From Methanobrevibacter thaueri (GTDB taxonomy: Archaea > Methanobacteriota > Methanobacteria > Methanobacteriales > Methanobacteriaceae): a stretch of 64,000 bases of DNA. The translations under genes and the position numbers were made by a program. The notes below the pieces were generated by a model. That model worked only from the letters and a program-made list of their open reading frames with translations. It was not told the origin of the DNA and did not search any database. Positions within the stretch are counted from its first letter, which is position 1. Every line of letters begins with the position of its first letter. The stretch spans positions 124,001-188,000 of the forward strand of contig NZ_MZGS01000016.1 of assembly GCF_003111625.1 (NCBI RefSeq), in the 5' to 3' direction. Shown here piece by piece: positions 7,551 through 15,668 of the stretch.

Positions 7551-9167
7551 TCATTTCATATTTCCGAATATTCCCCTCATGATTCCTTTTGTAACCTCAC
7601 GAGTAACTGTTGAGGCCGCTTGTGTAGCTGCCCTTTCAACAACCTTTTGAGTAGTGGTCTTTTTGGCCCTTCCACCTTTTGTTTGCTGTTGGCCTGCAAG
7701 GACAGTTCCTAAAATTCCACCGATAACATCAACAGCTCCAGGCTGTTGAGGTTGTTCCGGAGCAGCTTCAGATTCTACTGTTTCTACAGGTTCTGCAGGA
7801 GCAGGTGCCTGTTGGGCTTGAGCCTTTACCTCCTCAATTACTTCAGGTGCCACTTCACTTTCCATGTTCGGATTCTCATTAATCTTATTCAATAACAATT
7901 CATAAGCGGACTCAGCATCCAATGCCTGAGCGTATTTTCCTTTTAATGTGGAAATGTCAATCAGTTGCTGTCTCAATTCATCCTCAATGGCTCCAATGTG
8001 GCTTTGTGGAGGCACAATATCCACCTGTTCAACAACAGTAGGAACACCTTTCTCATCCAGTACGGACACAAGTGCCTGACCGATTCCCAAGTTGGAAATC
8101 ACTTCGGCAGTATCGAAGTCAGGGTTTGCCCTGAATGTTTCTGCAGCCACCTTAACCGCCTTTTGGTCTTTTGGAGTGTATGCGTGAAGTGCGTGTTGAA
8201 CACGATTACCCAATTGTGCCAATACATCATCAGGAATGTCTGCAGGAGATTGTGAGATGAAGTATACTCCAACTCCTTTTGACCTAATCAGCCTTACAAT
8301 CTGTTCGATTTTTTTGGCGAATTCAGGAGACATGTCATCGAATAGCAAGTGGGCTTCATCAAAGAAGAATACGAATTTAGGCTTGTCCATGTCTCCCACT
8401 TCAGGCATTGTTTCAAATAATGTGGACAGCATCCAAAGCAGGAATGTTGAGTAGATTTCAGGTGATAGAGATAGCTTTTGAGCATCCAGAATGTTGATAA
8501 TTCCCATACCATTGTCATCTAGCTGCATGAAGTCACCGAGTTCAAGCGCAGGTTCTCCGAAGAAATCGTTACCGCCTTGGTCTTCAAGTGTGATTAGGCT
8601 TCTGAGTATTGTGTTGGCTGACTTATCGGCAATGGCACCGTATTCACCTTCAAACTGTGCTTTGTTTTCAACGACATAATTAATCATTGATTTCAAGTCT
8701 TTAAGGTCGATTATTGGAAGGCAGTGCTCATCTGCCACTTTAAATACAATGTTCAATACTCCTGATTGAGCTTCTGACAAGTTTAATATTTTTGAAAGCA
8801 ATACAGGACCCATTTCTGATAATGTTACTCTTATCGGAAGTCCTTTTTCACCGAAAAGATCCCAGAATTCAACAGGATATTCCTTGAACTTGAATCCCTT
8901 AGCGTCAAGACCGTATTTTTCCCTGTTTTTAGTGATGAAATCGTTTCCGGAACCTATTTTTGCAAGTCCGGAGATGTCCCCTTTCATGTCCGCTAAAAAT
9001 ACAGGAACCCCCAAATCAGAAAAGGATTCTGCAAGTACCTTTAAGGTAACGGTCTTACCAGTTCCTGTTGCTCCGGCTATTAAACCGTGACGGTTAGCCA
9101 GTTTCGGTAATAAAAACACGTCAGTATTTTCATTACAGCCTATTAATATTTTTTCTTCGGTATACAT
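7551..9167 (-). CDS. HerA-like ATPase (DUF853 family)
   Basis: This 538-residue FtsK/HerA-class ATPase has Walker A GATGTGKT (about residues 31-38), the following FLADMKGDISGLA typical of the DUF853/YjgR group, a Walker B-like FVFFFDEAHLLF, and an arginine/sensor region ISQSPADIPDDVLAQLGNRVQHAL. The C-terminal ~100 residues are low-complexity, rich in Ala/Pro/Gln/Glu, and end in a basic segment. HerA relatives form hexameric rings that pump DNA, but the DUF853 branch has no settled role. The gene is coupled to the helicase upstream: the helicase stop sits inside the GGGTGA ribosome binding site, 6 bp before this ATG. Confidence 0.88.
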   Translation of the reverse strand: MYTEEKILIGCNENTDVFLLPKLANRHGLIAGATGTGKTVTLKVLAESFSDLGVPVFLADMKGDISGLAKIGSGNDFITKNREKYGLDAKGFKFKEYPVEFWDLFGEKGLPIRVTLSEMGPVLLSKILNLSEAQSGVLNIVFKVADEHCLPIIDLKDLKSMINYVVENKAQFEGEYGAIADKSANTILRSLITLEDQGGNDFFGEPALELGDFMQLDDNGMGIINILDAQKLSLSPEIYSTFLLWMLSTLFETMPEVGDMDKPKFVFFFDEAHLLFDDMSPEFAKKIEQIVRLIRSKGVGVYFISQSPADIPDDVLAQLGNRVQHALHAYTPKDQKAVKVAAETFRANPDFDTAEVISNLGIGQALVSVLDEKGVPTVVEQVDIVPPQSHIGAIEDELRQQLIDISTLKGKYAQALDAESAYELLLNKINENPNMESEVAPEVIEEVKAQAQQAPAPAEPVETVESEAAPEQPQQPGAVDVIGGILGTVLAGQQQTKGGRAKKTTTQKVVERAATQAASTVTREVTKGIMRGIFGNMK

Positions 9168-9173
9168 TGATGT

Positions 9174-11762
9174 TCACCCATTTTCTATTTTCTTAATTAA
9201 ATAATTAGTTTTTTTAACTATATTATTCTTATTGTAAGCCTGAGCAATTCTCTTGATTGCATCCAGATTTTTCACAAAATTATCCAGCCATGAGAAAATG
9301 TCTCCAGGATAGATTTGAATCTGATATTTTCGAAACAGCTTGTTTGATATGTCCTGCGGATCCTTTCCCTTTAGCCTTTCATGGACAATTACCTCTGATA
9401 TTCCCCTCTGCAGGCATTGGCAGAACGGCCTGTCCTGGCATCTGCACTGCATGAAGTCTGACTGTATCCTGATTAGCGCTTCCTGGAATTTCTTGTCCAC
9501 CTTGTCTATTGCCTCACCACTTGATATGATATCCAATGTGGATTCCGCAAATAATCTTGTTGAAAACTTGATTTTTAAGGCATTGGATATCTGGTTGTGA
9601 ATGACGCTTGAGAGATATGCATTTTCAAACATCTCCAAATCCATTGCCATTGCCAATATCAATACCTTCAGCTTGTCATACTTGTCCTTTTTCTTGTACA
9701 TCGGAGAGTGTCCGACATAATGCTTCAGGTAATTTCTATCGTTTAATGTATTTTTGATGAATTCTGCATCGGCTATTGATAGGAATGAGACTGATGCTGC
9801 CCTTCCATATTTTGTAACTTCCAATCTGTTTGACATCCTGTTTATAAGCTCCAGGTTCTCCATCTCGTCAATGGCAATCTTGATGCTTATTGGAACATCG
9901 ATATTCTCATAAAACCCGTTCAGCTCATCCATTGTCCTGATGGAAGTCGATGAGATGTCCGCCAGAATCTGCTCATATGCTGATTCCTCATCATATTCAA
10001 TGTAGACGTCATCGCTGTTGCTCTCCAAAAGGTCCAGCGCCATTGCCTCTTCCGATTCGCCTGCAAAGTCATTTCCCACTTCAGGCAGAAGATAGACGAT
10101 ACCTCTATCGTGATATGAAGGCCTTCCGGCACGGCCAAGCATCTGTGCAAACTCATTCGGGTTGATCCACTTGTTTCCCATCACAAGTGAGTCGAATATT
10201 ACCTGTGATGCGGGGAAATCCACACCTGCGGCAAGGGCAGCGGTCGTTACCACACATGAAATCTTTCCCTTGTCGAAGTCCTTTTCGATCTTTTCCTTCT
10301 TGTAGTATGACAGCCCCGCATGGTATGCCTGGGCATTGACATGCTTATTCATCAGGAAGTTGGCAATCTGATGGGTTTTTCGCCTTGAACTGGTAAATAT
10401 GATAGTTTGTCCACGGTATCCCTTCTTGGATTTTGTGTTGAATTCCCTCTTTACGAGCTTCTGCATGATATGGCGCTTTTGGGCTTCATTTCTGACATAC
10501 ACTAGATGCCTTTCCAGAGGAACCGGCCTTTCGGAATACTCGACCAGCTTCATGTTGAACTCCTCTGCCAAAAATTCAGGGTTCTTTACAGTAGCTGAAA
10601 GCCCAATTACCTGAGTTTTGGGATACAGATGTTTGACACGTTTGATCAGACCGTTCAGGCGTGTTCCACGGTCCTCATCATCGATCATGTGAATCTCATC
10701 TATCAGAACGACACCCAAATTGGACAATGACTTGGAGTTGCCGTTTCTTAGAAGATAGTCAATCCCCTCATATGTTGCAACGACGATATCTGCCTTTGAG
10801 ACATCGGAATCCGGAAGTTTAAGCTCCCCTTTTGCCTTTACACGGTTTCTTCCAACCTTGATTGCCACCTTCAATCCCAATTTTGAGTATTTCTTTTTGA
10901 AATCATGGTATTTCTGATTTGCCAAAGCCACCAACGGCGTTAGGAAAACGAATTTCCTGCCTTTTAAGGCCTGTGTGATACCTGCAAGCTCACCTACCAG
11001 TGTCTTTCCGGAACCGGTTGCACTTACAACAAGCAAATCCTCACCCTTCAAAAGACCTTCCTTAATGGCCAAATACTGAACGGGAAGCAAATTAGTGTTT
11101 CCGGAATCCAAAAGAATCTTTTTGAATTCCTTATCGATTTTCAATCGTTTCATGTCAATTGGGGGAATGATATGCTTGGACTTCTTGGTCTTGTCGAAGA
11201 GTGTCAGTTTCCTGTTCTTCAGCGGGTCAAAATGAGGGTCAAGAACGGACAATGTCTTTTCCAGACTGCCTGTCTTTTCCAATGTGGATTTTAGATTTCT
11301 GAAAATCTTTTTATCAAAGCCCTGAAGCTTGATTTCATGCTTTATTGTGTCAAATGCACAATCCTTACAGATCAGCTGATTGTGATATTTGTATGAGAAA
11401 TCGGAGTTTACTATTGTGATGTTTCCCTCATAGGCACAATAGTCGCAGACTTGAGTGTGCCTGACCTTGATGTTGAGTGACTTCAGGAATCTTTCCACCT
11501 TCTCGTCCTTGGTTGCAAGGAAAACGGCCTGGCTTCTCAAAAGCTTTATCACCTCTCCCGGAGGCATCAATTTCTCATTTAAAGTGGAGTTGTCCTTGAA
11601 ATTATAATCCGCCACAAATCTGGAAATGGATAATGTGTCGCCTTCATCACTGAACTTGATGTTTCCGACAAATTCGGGTTCCCTCTTATGATTCAGGGCA
11701 TTTTTCGGAGAACCTATAGGATATAATCTCCACTGTTTTTTAATCTTTTTTAAAACTAGCAT
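9174..11762 (-). CDS. Archaea-specific Ski2-type superfamily II helicase (ASH-Ski2, COG1202)
   Basis: This 862-residue protein has an N-terminal ~230 residues with a CDYC/CKDC zinc knuckle, then two RecA-like domains: Walker A SATGSGKT, DEIH box, SAT motif III, and QMLGRAGRP motif VI. A C-terminal helical region ends in a cysteine cluster (CRCQDRPFCQC). This combination is the archaea-specific Ski2-like family. In Thermococcales a family member has been reported to associate with the 5'-3' exonuclease aRNase J and the exosome, so an RNA-processing or RNA-decay role is likely. It is the first gene of a tightly coupled unit with the HerA-like ATPase and a basic small protein. Confidence 0.88.
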   Translation of the reverse strand: MLVLKKIKKQWRLYPIGSPKNALNHKREPEFVGNIKFSDEGDTLSISRFVADYNFKDNSTLNEKLMPPGEVIKLLRSQAVFLATKDEKVERFLKSLNIKVRHTQVCDYCAYEGNITIVNSDFSYKYHNQLICKDCAFDTIKHEIKLQGFDKKIFRNLKSTLEKTGSLEKTLSVLDPHFDPLKNRKLTLFDKTKKSKHIIPPIDMKRLKIDKEFKKILLDSGNTNLLPVQYLAIKEGLLKGEDLLVVSATGSGKTLVGELAGITQALKGRKFVFLTPLVALANQKYHDFKKKYSKLGLKVAIKVGRNRVKAKGELKLPDSDVSKADIVVATYEGIDYLLRNGNSKSLSNLGVVLIDEIHMIDDEDRGTRLNGLIKRVKHLYPKTQVIGLSATVKNPEFLAEEFNMKLVEYSERPVPLERHLVYVRNEAQKRHIMQKLVKREFNTKSKKGYRGQTIIFTSSRRKTHQIANFLMNKHVNAQAYHAGLSYYKKEKIEKDFDKGKISCVVTTAALAAGVDFPASQVIFDSLVMGNKWINPNEFAQMLGRAGRPSYHDRGIVYLLPEVGNDFAGESEEAMALDLLESNSDDVYIEYDEESAYEQILADISSTSIRTMDELNGFYENIDVPISIKIAIDEMENLELINRMSNRLEVTKYGRAASVSFLSIADAEFIKNTLNDRNYLKHYVGHSPMYKKKDKYDKLKVLILAMAMDLEMFENAYLSSVIHNQISNALKIKFSTRLFAESTLDIISSGEAIDKVDKKFQEALIRIQSDFMQCRCQDRPFCQCLQRGISEVIVHERLKGKDPQDISNKLFRKYQIQIYPGDIFSWLDNFVKNLDAIKRIAQAYNKNNIVKKTNYLIKKIENG

Positions 11763-11795
11763 TGTATTTTAAATATATTCTTAATTGTTAATAAA

Positions 11796-11850
11796 TCTTG
11801 AACCTCTCCGGCTTGTAGAAGCCGGAGAATTCTTGCACAATAAAGTTAAA
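11796..11850 (+). repeat. Hairpin repeat element, copy A
   Basis: This 55-bp element has a 9-bp stem CTCCGGCTT/AAGCCGGAG (11806-11814 with 11819-11827) and conserved flanks. It is identical, in reverse orientation, to copy B at 54757-54811, and related to copies at 63044 and 63257. It sits between the DUF368 stop and the helicase start. The flanking GAATTC and GCAC tract recall IS200/IS605-type ends, but no transposase is near. Confidence 0.75.
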
Positions 11851-11870
11851 AAAAAAGTAATTGAATTTGA

Positions 11871-12740
11871 TTACTCCATGTAATCAAATCTGGTTTCCAA
11901 TACAATAATCAATATGAATCCAATTACCGCAACGACAACACATGGCAACAGTGCAGACAGACCAGCGCCAACGGAACCTGCAATCTGTACGGCGGGAACC
12001 TTTAATGACCCGAGCATTACACCAATCAGAAATGCCATTGTGATTTCCTCATAATTCTTAAGCAGGTAATTGAGTATTTTTGAAAATCCGAGAATACCAA
12101 TAACTGCACCAACGACAAAAACAATTAACTCCACAAAATGAAGCTCATGAAGTGCGGTCAACATGTATTGATACTGTCCAAGCAACAACAACAGGAATGA
12201 TCCTGAAATACCCGGCAAAATCATTGCACAAATAGCTATCATTCCTGAAATGAAGAGCACTATCAGTGAATGGTCACCGGCTATCGGATTTAGGCTTACG
12301 AATATGTAAGTCAGGATTAATCCAACAATCGCTGCAATCACATGCTTGATGTTGATTTTCTCTATTTTCCTGAATAAAATGACCGCTGAAGCAATAATCA
12401 ATCCTAAAAAGAATGAGAATGTCAATGCGGTGTGCACTTCCATACAGTATGTAACCACTTTTGCAAGGGTCAGGAATGCAACCCCAATACCCAAAATTAA
12501 CGGGATGAAGAATTTGAAATCAATTTCATCAAGAAGACCATTCCAAAATCCTTTTAAATCCCCTTTAATTAACGGCTTTAGAAATCCGAATTTTATGTTA
12601 CTTATTGCCTCAATCAAATGACCGTAAATTCCGGTAATCAGCGCAATTGTCCCACCTGAAACTCCCGGAACAATATCCGCCGAACCCATGAAAAGTCCAC
12701 GAATGAATATTAAAAAAGCTTCCTTAATGTCAAAACTCAA
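11871..12740 (-). CDS. DUF368 polytopic membrane protein, probable polyprenyl-phosphate transporter
   Basis: This 289-residue protein has about eight hydrophobic segments. The N-terminal GSADIVPGVSGGTIALI and the internal repeat CAMILPGISGSFLLLLLG are the twin PGxSG signatures of DUF368. Bacterial DUF368 members (PopT) recycle the C55 lipid carrier across the membrane; in a pseudomurein-walled archaeon the equivalent would be a polyprenyl phosphate used in wall or S-layer glycan assembly (inference). It starts with TTG, supported by GGTGAT 3 bp upstream. Confidence 0.88.
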   Translation of the reverse strand: MSFDIKEAFLIFIRGLFMGSADIVPGVSGGTIALITGIYGHLIEAISNIKFGFLKPLIKGDLKGFWNGLLDEIDFKFFIPLILGIGVAFLTLAKVVTYCMEVHTALTFSFFLGLIIASAVILFRKIEKINIKHVIAAIVGLILTYIFVSLNPIAGDHSLIVLFISGMIAICAMILPGISGSFLLLLLGQYQYMLTALHELHFVELIVFVVGAVIGILGFSKILNYLLKNYEEITMAFLIGVMLGSLKVPAVQIAGSVGAGLSALLPCVVVAVIGFILIIVLETRFDYME

Positions 12741-12829
12741 TTTATCACCTTATTAATGATAATTTGGTTAATCTATTTTAAATATGTTATTGAAAAAAAA
12801 AGAAAAAAAGTGAGAATAATTCCTTAGAA

Positions 12830-13600
12830 TTATTCATCGTTGAAAAACGGTTGTGGGAGTTCGCAAACTCCACTGTCTTTTGCAAGATATGCATATGCGA
12901 ATGCCGCACAGATTGCTCCTAAAATAGGTCCAACCAAGTATATTGGGAAGAATCCCCAGAGGTTGGCTCCTCCTAAAAGCATGTCCATCAGGTATGGTCC
13001 GAATGTACGTGCAGGGTTGATTGAAGCTCCGGTGAATGCACCTAAAACCACGATAACCGCTGCGACGGTCATACCGATTGATATGCCTGCAAAACCAGGT
13101 TCTGCTTTCTTGTCAACAGCAACACCCATGACTACCATCATGAGGAAGAATGTTCCAAGGAATTCCGCAAACATAGCCTGCATGTAACTTACGCCAAGTC
13201 CTGGTGCTGTTGCACCCAGTCCTCCAATAGTTACTGCTGGAGCGCCAAGGCATAAGAACAGACATAGGCTTCCTAAACATGCACCGATGACTTGTGCAAC
13301 TATATAATAGATACTGTCAACCAATGCAATGTTTTTGGTTACTAAAAGCCCAATTGTTACAGCCGGATTCAGGTGTGCTCCTGATATCTTACCGAACACA
13401 TAGATACATATCATTACAGTCAGACCGAATGCCAAAGCTATGGCAATCCAGTCGCCGAGTCCGCCTAAAGGCCCAATTCCTGTGGCACCTGCAGCCTCTG
13501 TAATCAGAAGTGTCACTACAGCTGAACCTGTACCGAAAAATACAAGGAAGAATGTTCCCAGAAGTTCTGCAAAGAATTTTTTCCTTATGTTACAAGTCAT
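12830..13600 (-). CDS. aqpM: AqpM-type aquaporin/aquaglyceroporin
   Basis: This 256-residue MIP-family channel has six membrane segments and the two half-helix signatures GAHLNPAVTIG and GASINPARTFGP. The long GLGDWIAIALAFGL region before the first NPA box is typical of archaeal AqpM, which passes water and to some extent glycerol and CO2/H2S. It starts 10 bp after the DUF2193 gene and is thus in the same transcript, so its physiological substrate may relate to that protein. The tail GVCELPQPFFNDE is cytoplasmic. Confidence 0.92.
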   Translation of the reverse strand: MTCNIRKKFFAELLGTFFLVFFGTGSAVVTLLITEAAGATGIGPLGGLGDWIAIALAFGLTVMICIYVFGKISGAHLNPAVTIGLLVTKNIALVDSIYYIVAQVIGACLGSLCLFLCLGAPAVTIGGLGATAPGLGVSYMQAMFAEFLGTFFLMMVVMGVAVDKKAEPGFAGISIGMTVAAVIVVLGAFTGASINPARTFGPYLMDMLLGGANLWGFFPIYLVGPILGAICAAFAYAYLAKDSGVCELPQPFFNDE

Positions 13601-13610
13601 GTTAACTCAC

Positions 13611-15110
13611 CTATACAGCTTCTCTCCATTGACAGTATTCGTGTTTGTTGTCCACAAGTGAAGCAGCAGCACAGTTTTTACATCCCCTTACAGGAGATCC
13701 AGGTGCTTCCTTGTTAAGTGCAATGATATTTGTCATCATGGTTGCTGTAATTGGTTCTGAAGTTAATAGACATGGGTAGTCTGCCAATCTCATGAGTGAT
13801 GAGAATCTTACTGTAATAGCGCATGCAGGGTAAGTGTATCTTTGTGGATTCATTACGGTTTCACTAGCTAAAATAGGACTTAAGTCAACGTCAAATCCAT
13901 TGATTTTAGGCACTAACTCTCCACCGGTACCTGCTCTGAATTTTCTGGCACCGCTAATTGCATTGAATCCTCTGTAAATCATGTCCATGAAGTCACAGTT
14001 ATGTAACTCGGCAGCAGCACCTCTTGTTGGATATTGCTGTACAAAGTTGTGGAACCTTTTGGAGAACAAGTCAACTACCATAGGTGCATTGAATCCGTCT
14101 AATTCCAATATGAATTCAGTGGCACAAGCGGATGAACCTGTAGATAATTTGAGAACATCAAATGCGGTTTTATAATTATCTAAGTTTCCTCTTAATGTTG
14201 CATCAATTACTTCAGCAGTTGCTTGAACAATTGCCAAGGTCATGTCATCCTTACACATGTTGTAAGTGGATTGACCGATGTGGTGTCCTATATCTCCAAC
14301 ACAGTATGCAGGGACAGTTACAATGTTACCATAGTGCACTCCATCATCCATTGCTGCTTTAACGACTGGAGTCATTGCCTTTTTATATTTGTTCATGTAA
14401 TCCCTTACATCAAAAGATGAATGGTCCGCATCATCCATTAATTTGCCTTGTCCTTCAATAGGTGTTTTGTAAATCATTTGAAGGGCGGCAATTTCCTTTT
14501 CAGTTGCTTCAGCTGCTGTTGCGCCCGCTTCAATTGCATTTGCAAATGCGTCACCAACACCATAGGAGGTATTCATACCCCATGACTTGGCTGAAAGGAT
14601 AGCTTGCTTGTGAGCAACTGGAATGTCTGTTTTTTGCAATATTTGATTTACCACATTACTGGTACTTCCAGGCATCAATGCAAAGTCAACCACACAGGTT
14701 GGTCCATAAAATCCACCATATCTTCTAATGGACTCTTTAGAGATTAGTGCTTCGCTATCTGCAATAGCTTGGATGAACTTATCCAAACTGTCAGCGAACT
14801 CACCGTCTTCTTCACATAAAATCTCTAAAACAGGCGGGGTCTGGAAATGTTCAATGAATGGGTCATCTTCACATTTCAAGGTGTCTGTAATGGAAGATAA
14901 AATCTCAAAATGGTTTTTAACTGATTCTTTGTGTAAGTTAATTACTGATTCTGCTTGACCATCAATTGCTTTCATGCCAGCCACAGCATCAGCGTATGGT
15001 TTGGCATCAGTAATTTTAAAGTCATTATACCTATTTTCTGATATAACTGCAACGTCAGCCTTTTGAGCTGCCATTGACTCGTTAATCATCTTTTCATATA
15101 ACTCTCTCAT
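13611..15110 (-). CDS. DUF2193 family protein
   Basis: This 499-residue cytoplasmic protein matches my memory of DUF2193, a family of methanogens and other anaerobes without assigned function. Visible features: a helical N-terminal third, conserved RYGGFYGPTCVVDFALMPGS, GIGQST-like GHHIGQSTYNMC, many conserved Cys (including RGCKNCAAAS and a final EYCQW), and no membrane segment. The C-terminal cysteines could hold an Fe-S cluster or metal. I use the ATG at 15110, which has GGTGAT just upstream, instead of a GTG 9 bp earlier. It forms a two-gene operon with the aquaporin, hinting at a small neutral substrate or product (inference). Confidence 0.8.
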   Translation of the reverse strand: MRELYEKMINESMAAQKADVAVISENRYNDFKITDAKPYADAVAGMKAIDGQAESVINLHKESVKNHFEILSSITDTLKCEDDPFIEHFQTPPVLEILCEEDGEFADSLDKFIQAIADSEALISKESIRRYGGFYGPTCVVDFALMPGSTSNVVNQILQKTDIPVAHKQAILSAKSWGMNTSYGVGDAFANAIEAGATAAEATEKEIAALQMIYKTPIEGQGKLMDDADHSSFDVRDYMNKYKKAMTPVVKAAMDDGVHYGNIVTVPAYCVGDIGHHIGQSTYNMCKDDMTLAIVQATAEVIDATLRGNLDNYKTAFDVLKLSTGSSACATEFILELDGFNAPMVVDLFSKRFHNFVQQYPTRGAAAELHNCDFMDMIYRGFNAISGARKFRAGTGGELVPKINGFDVDLSPILASETVMNPQRYTYPACAITVRFSSLMRLADYPCLLTSEPITATMMTNIIALNKEAPGSPVRGCKNCAAASLVDNKHEYCQWREAV

Positions 15111-15306
15111 TTTTATCACCTAGGCAAAAAGAGTATAATGAGCATACTCTTCGATGATAATAGATTATTCACCATATTATTTAAATCTGTTTAAATAATT
15201 TTTAAAAACAAGAAAGTAGTTAATAGATGTTTAAATAATTAAAAAATTATTGAATGAAATTAAAAATTAAAAAGGAAGGGATATGAATTTGAAAAATATA
15301 ATTAGG

Positions 15307-15645
15307 TTAAATTGCATCAGAACCCCTTTCGCCGGTTCTGATTCTTATTACCTCTTCCACATCGGAAACGAATATCTTGCCGTCCCCAACCTCTCCGGTT
15401 CTGGAATTTTCAACAATGACATCAACGAGCCTGTCCAAATCCTCCTCATTGACAATCAGTTCAAGTCTTGTTTTTGGAATCAGGTCTATGCAACGTTTGG
15501 AACCTCGATAGGATTGGCTAATGCCCAATTGCTTTCCCATGCCCTTAACGGTAGAGACATTCATTCCTTCACATCCTGCATCCAGAAGGGCCTCTTTAAC
15601 ATTTTCAAACATTTCCTCTCGAATAACCGCAACAATCCTTTTCAT
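15307..15645 (-). CDS. PII-family signal protein with a T-loop lacking Tyr51
   Basis: This 112-residue GlnB/GlnK fold binds ATP/ADP and 2-oxoglutarate to signal nitrogen status. KGMGKQLG and the C-terminal TGEVGDGKIFVSDVEEVIRIRTGE are classic. In the T-loop Tyr46-Arg-Gly is kept but the usual Tyr51, the uridylylation site of bacterial GlnB, is Arg51, so that modification is ruled out. No ammonium transporter gene is adjacent, unlike typical GlnK; instead the gene follows uvrA by 23 bp with its own GGGAGG ribosome binding site. Its target could be glutamine synthetase or a transporter elsewhere. A NifI-type role is possible but no nif genes are in view. Confidence 0.88.
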   Translation of the reverse strand: MKRIVAVIREEMFENVKEALLDAGCEGMNVSTVKGMGKQLGISQSYRGSKRCIDLIPKTRLELIVNEEDLDRLVDVIVENSRTGEVGDGKIFVSDVEEVIRIRTGERGSDAI

Positions 15646-15668
15646 GATATCCTCCCACGTGTAGAAGG

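Noticed and set aside
11819-11850. Copy A of the hairpin element as an ordinary intrinsic terminator for DUF368
   Set aside because: On the minus strand no T-tract follows the stem, and 55 bases identical to a distant copy extend well beyond the stem.
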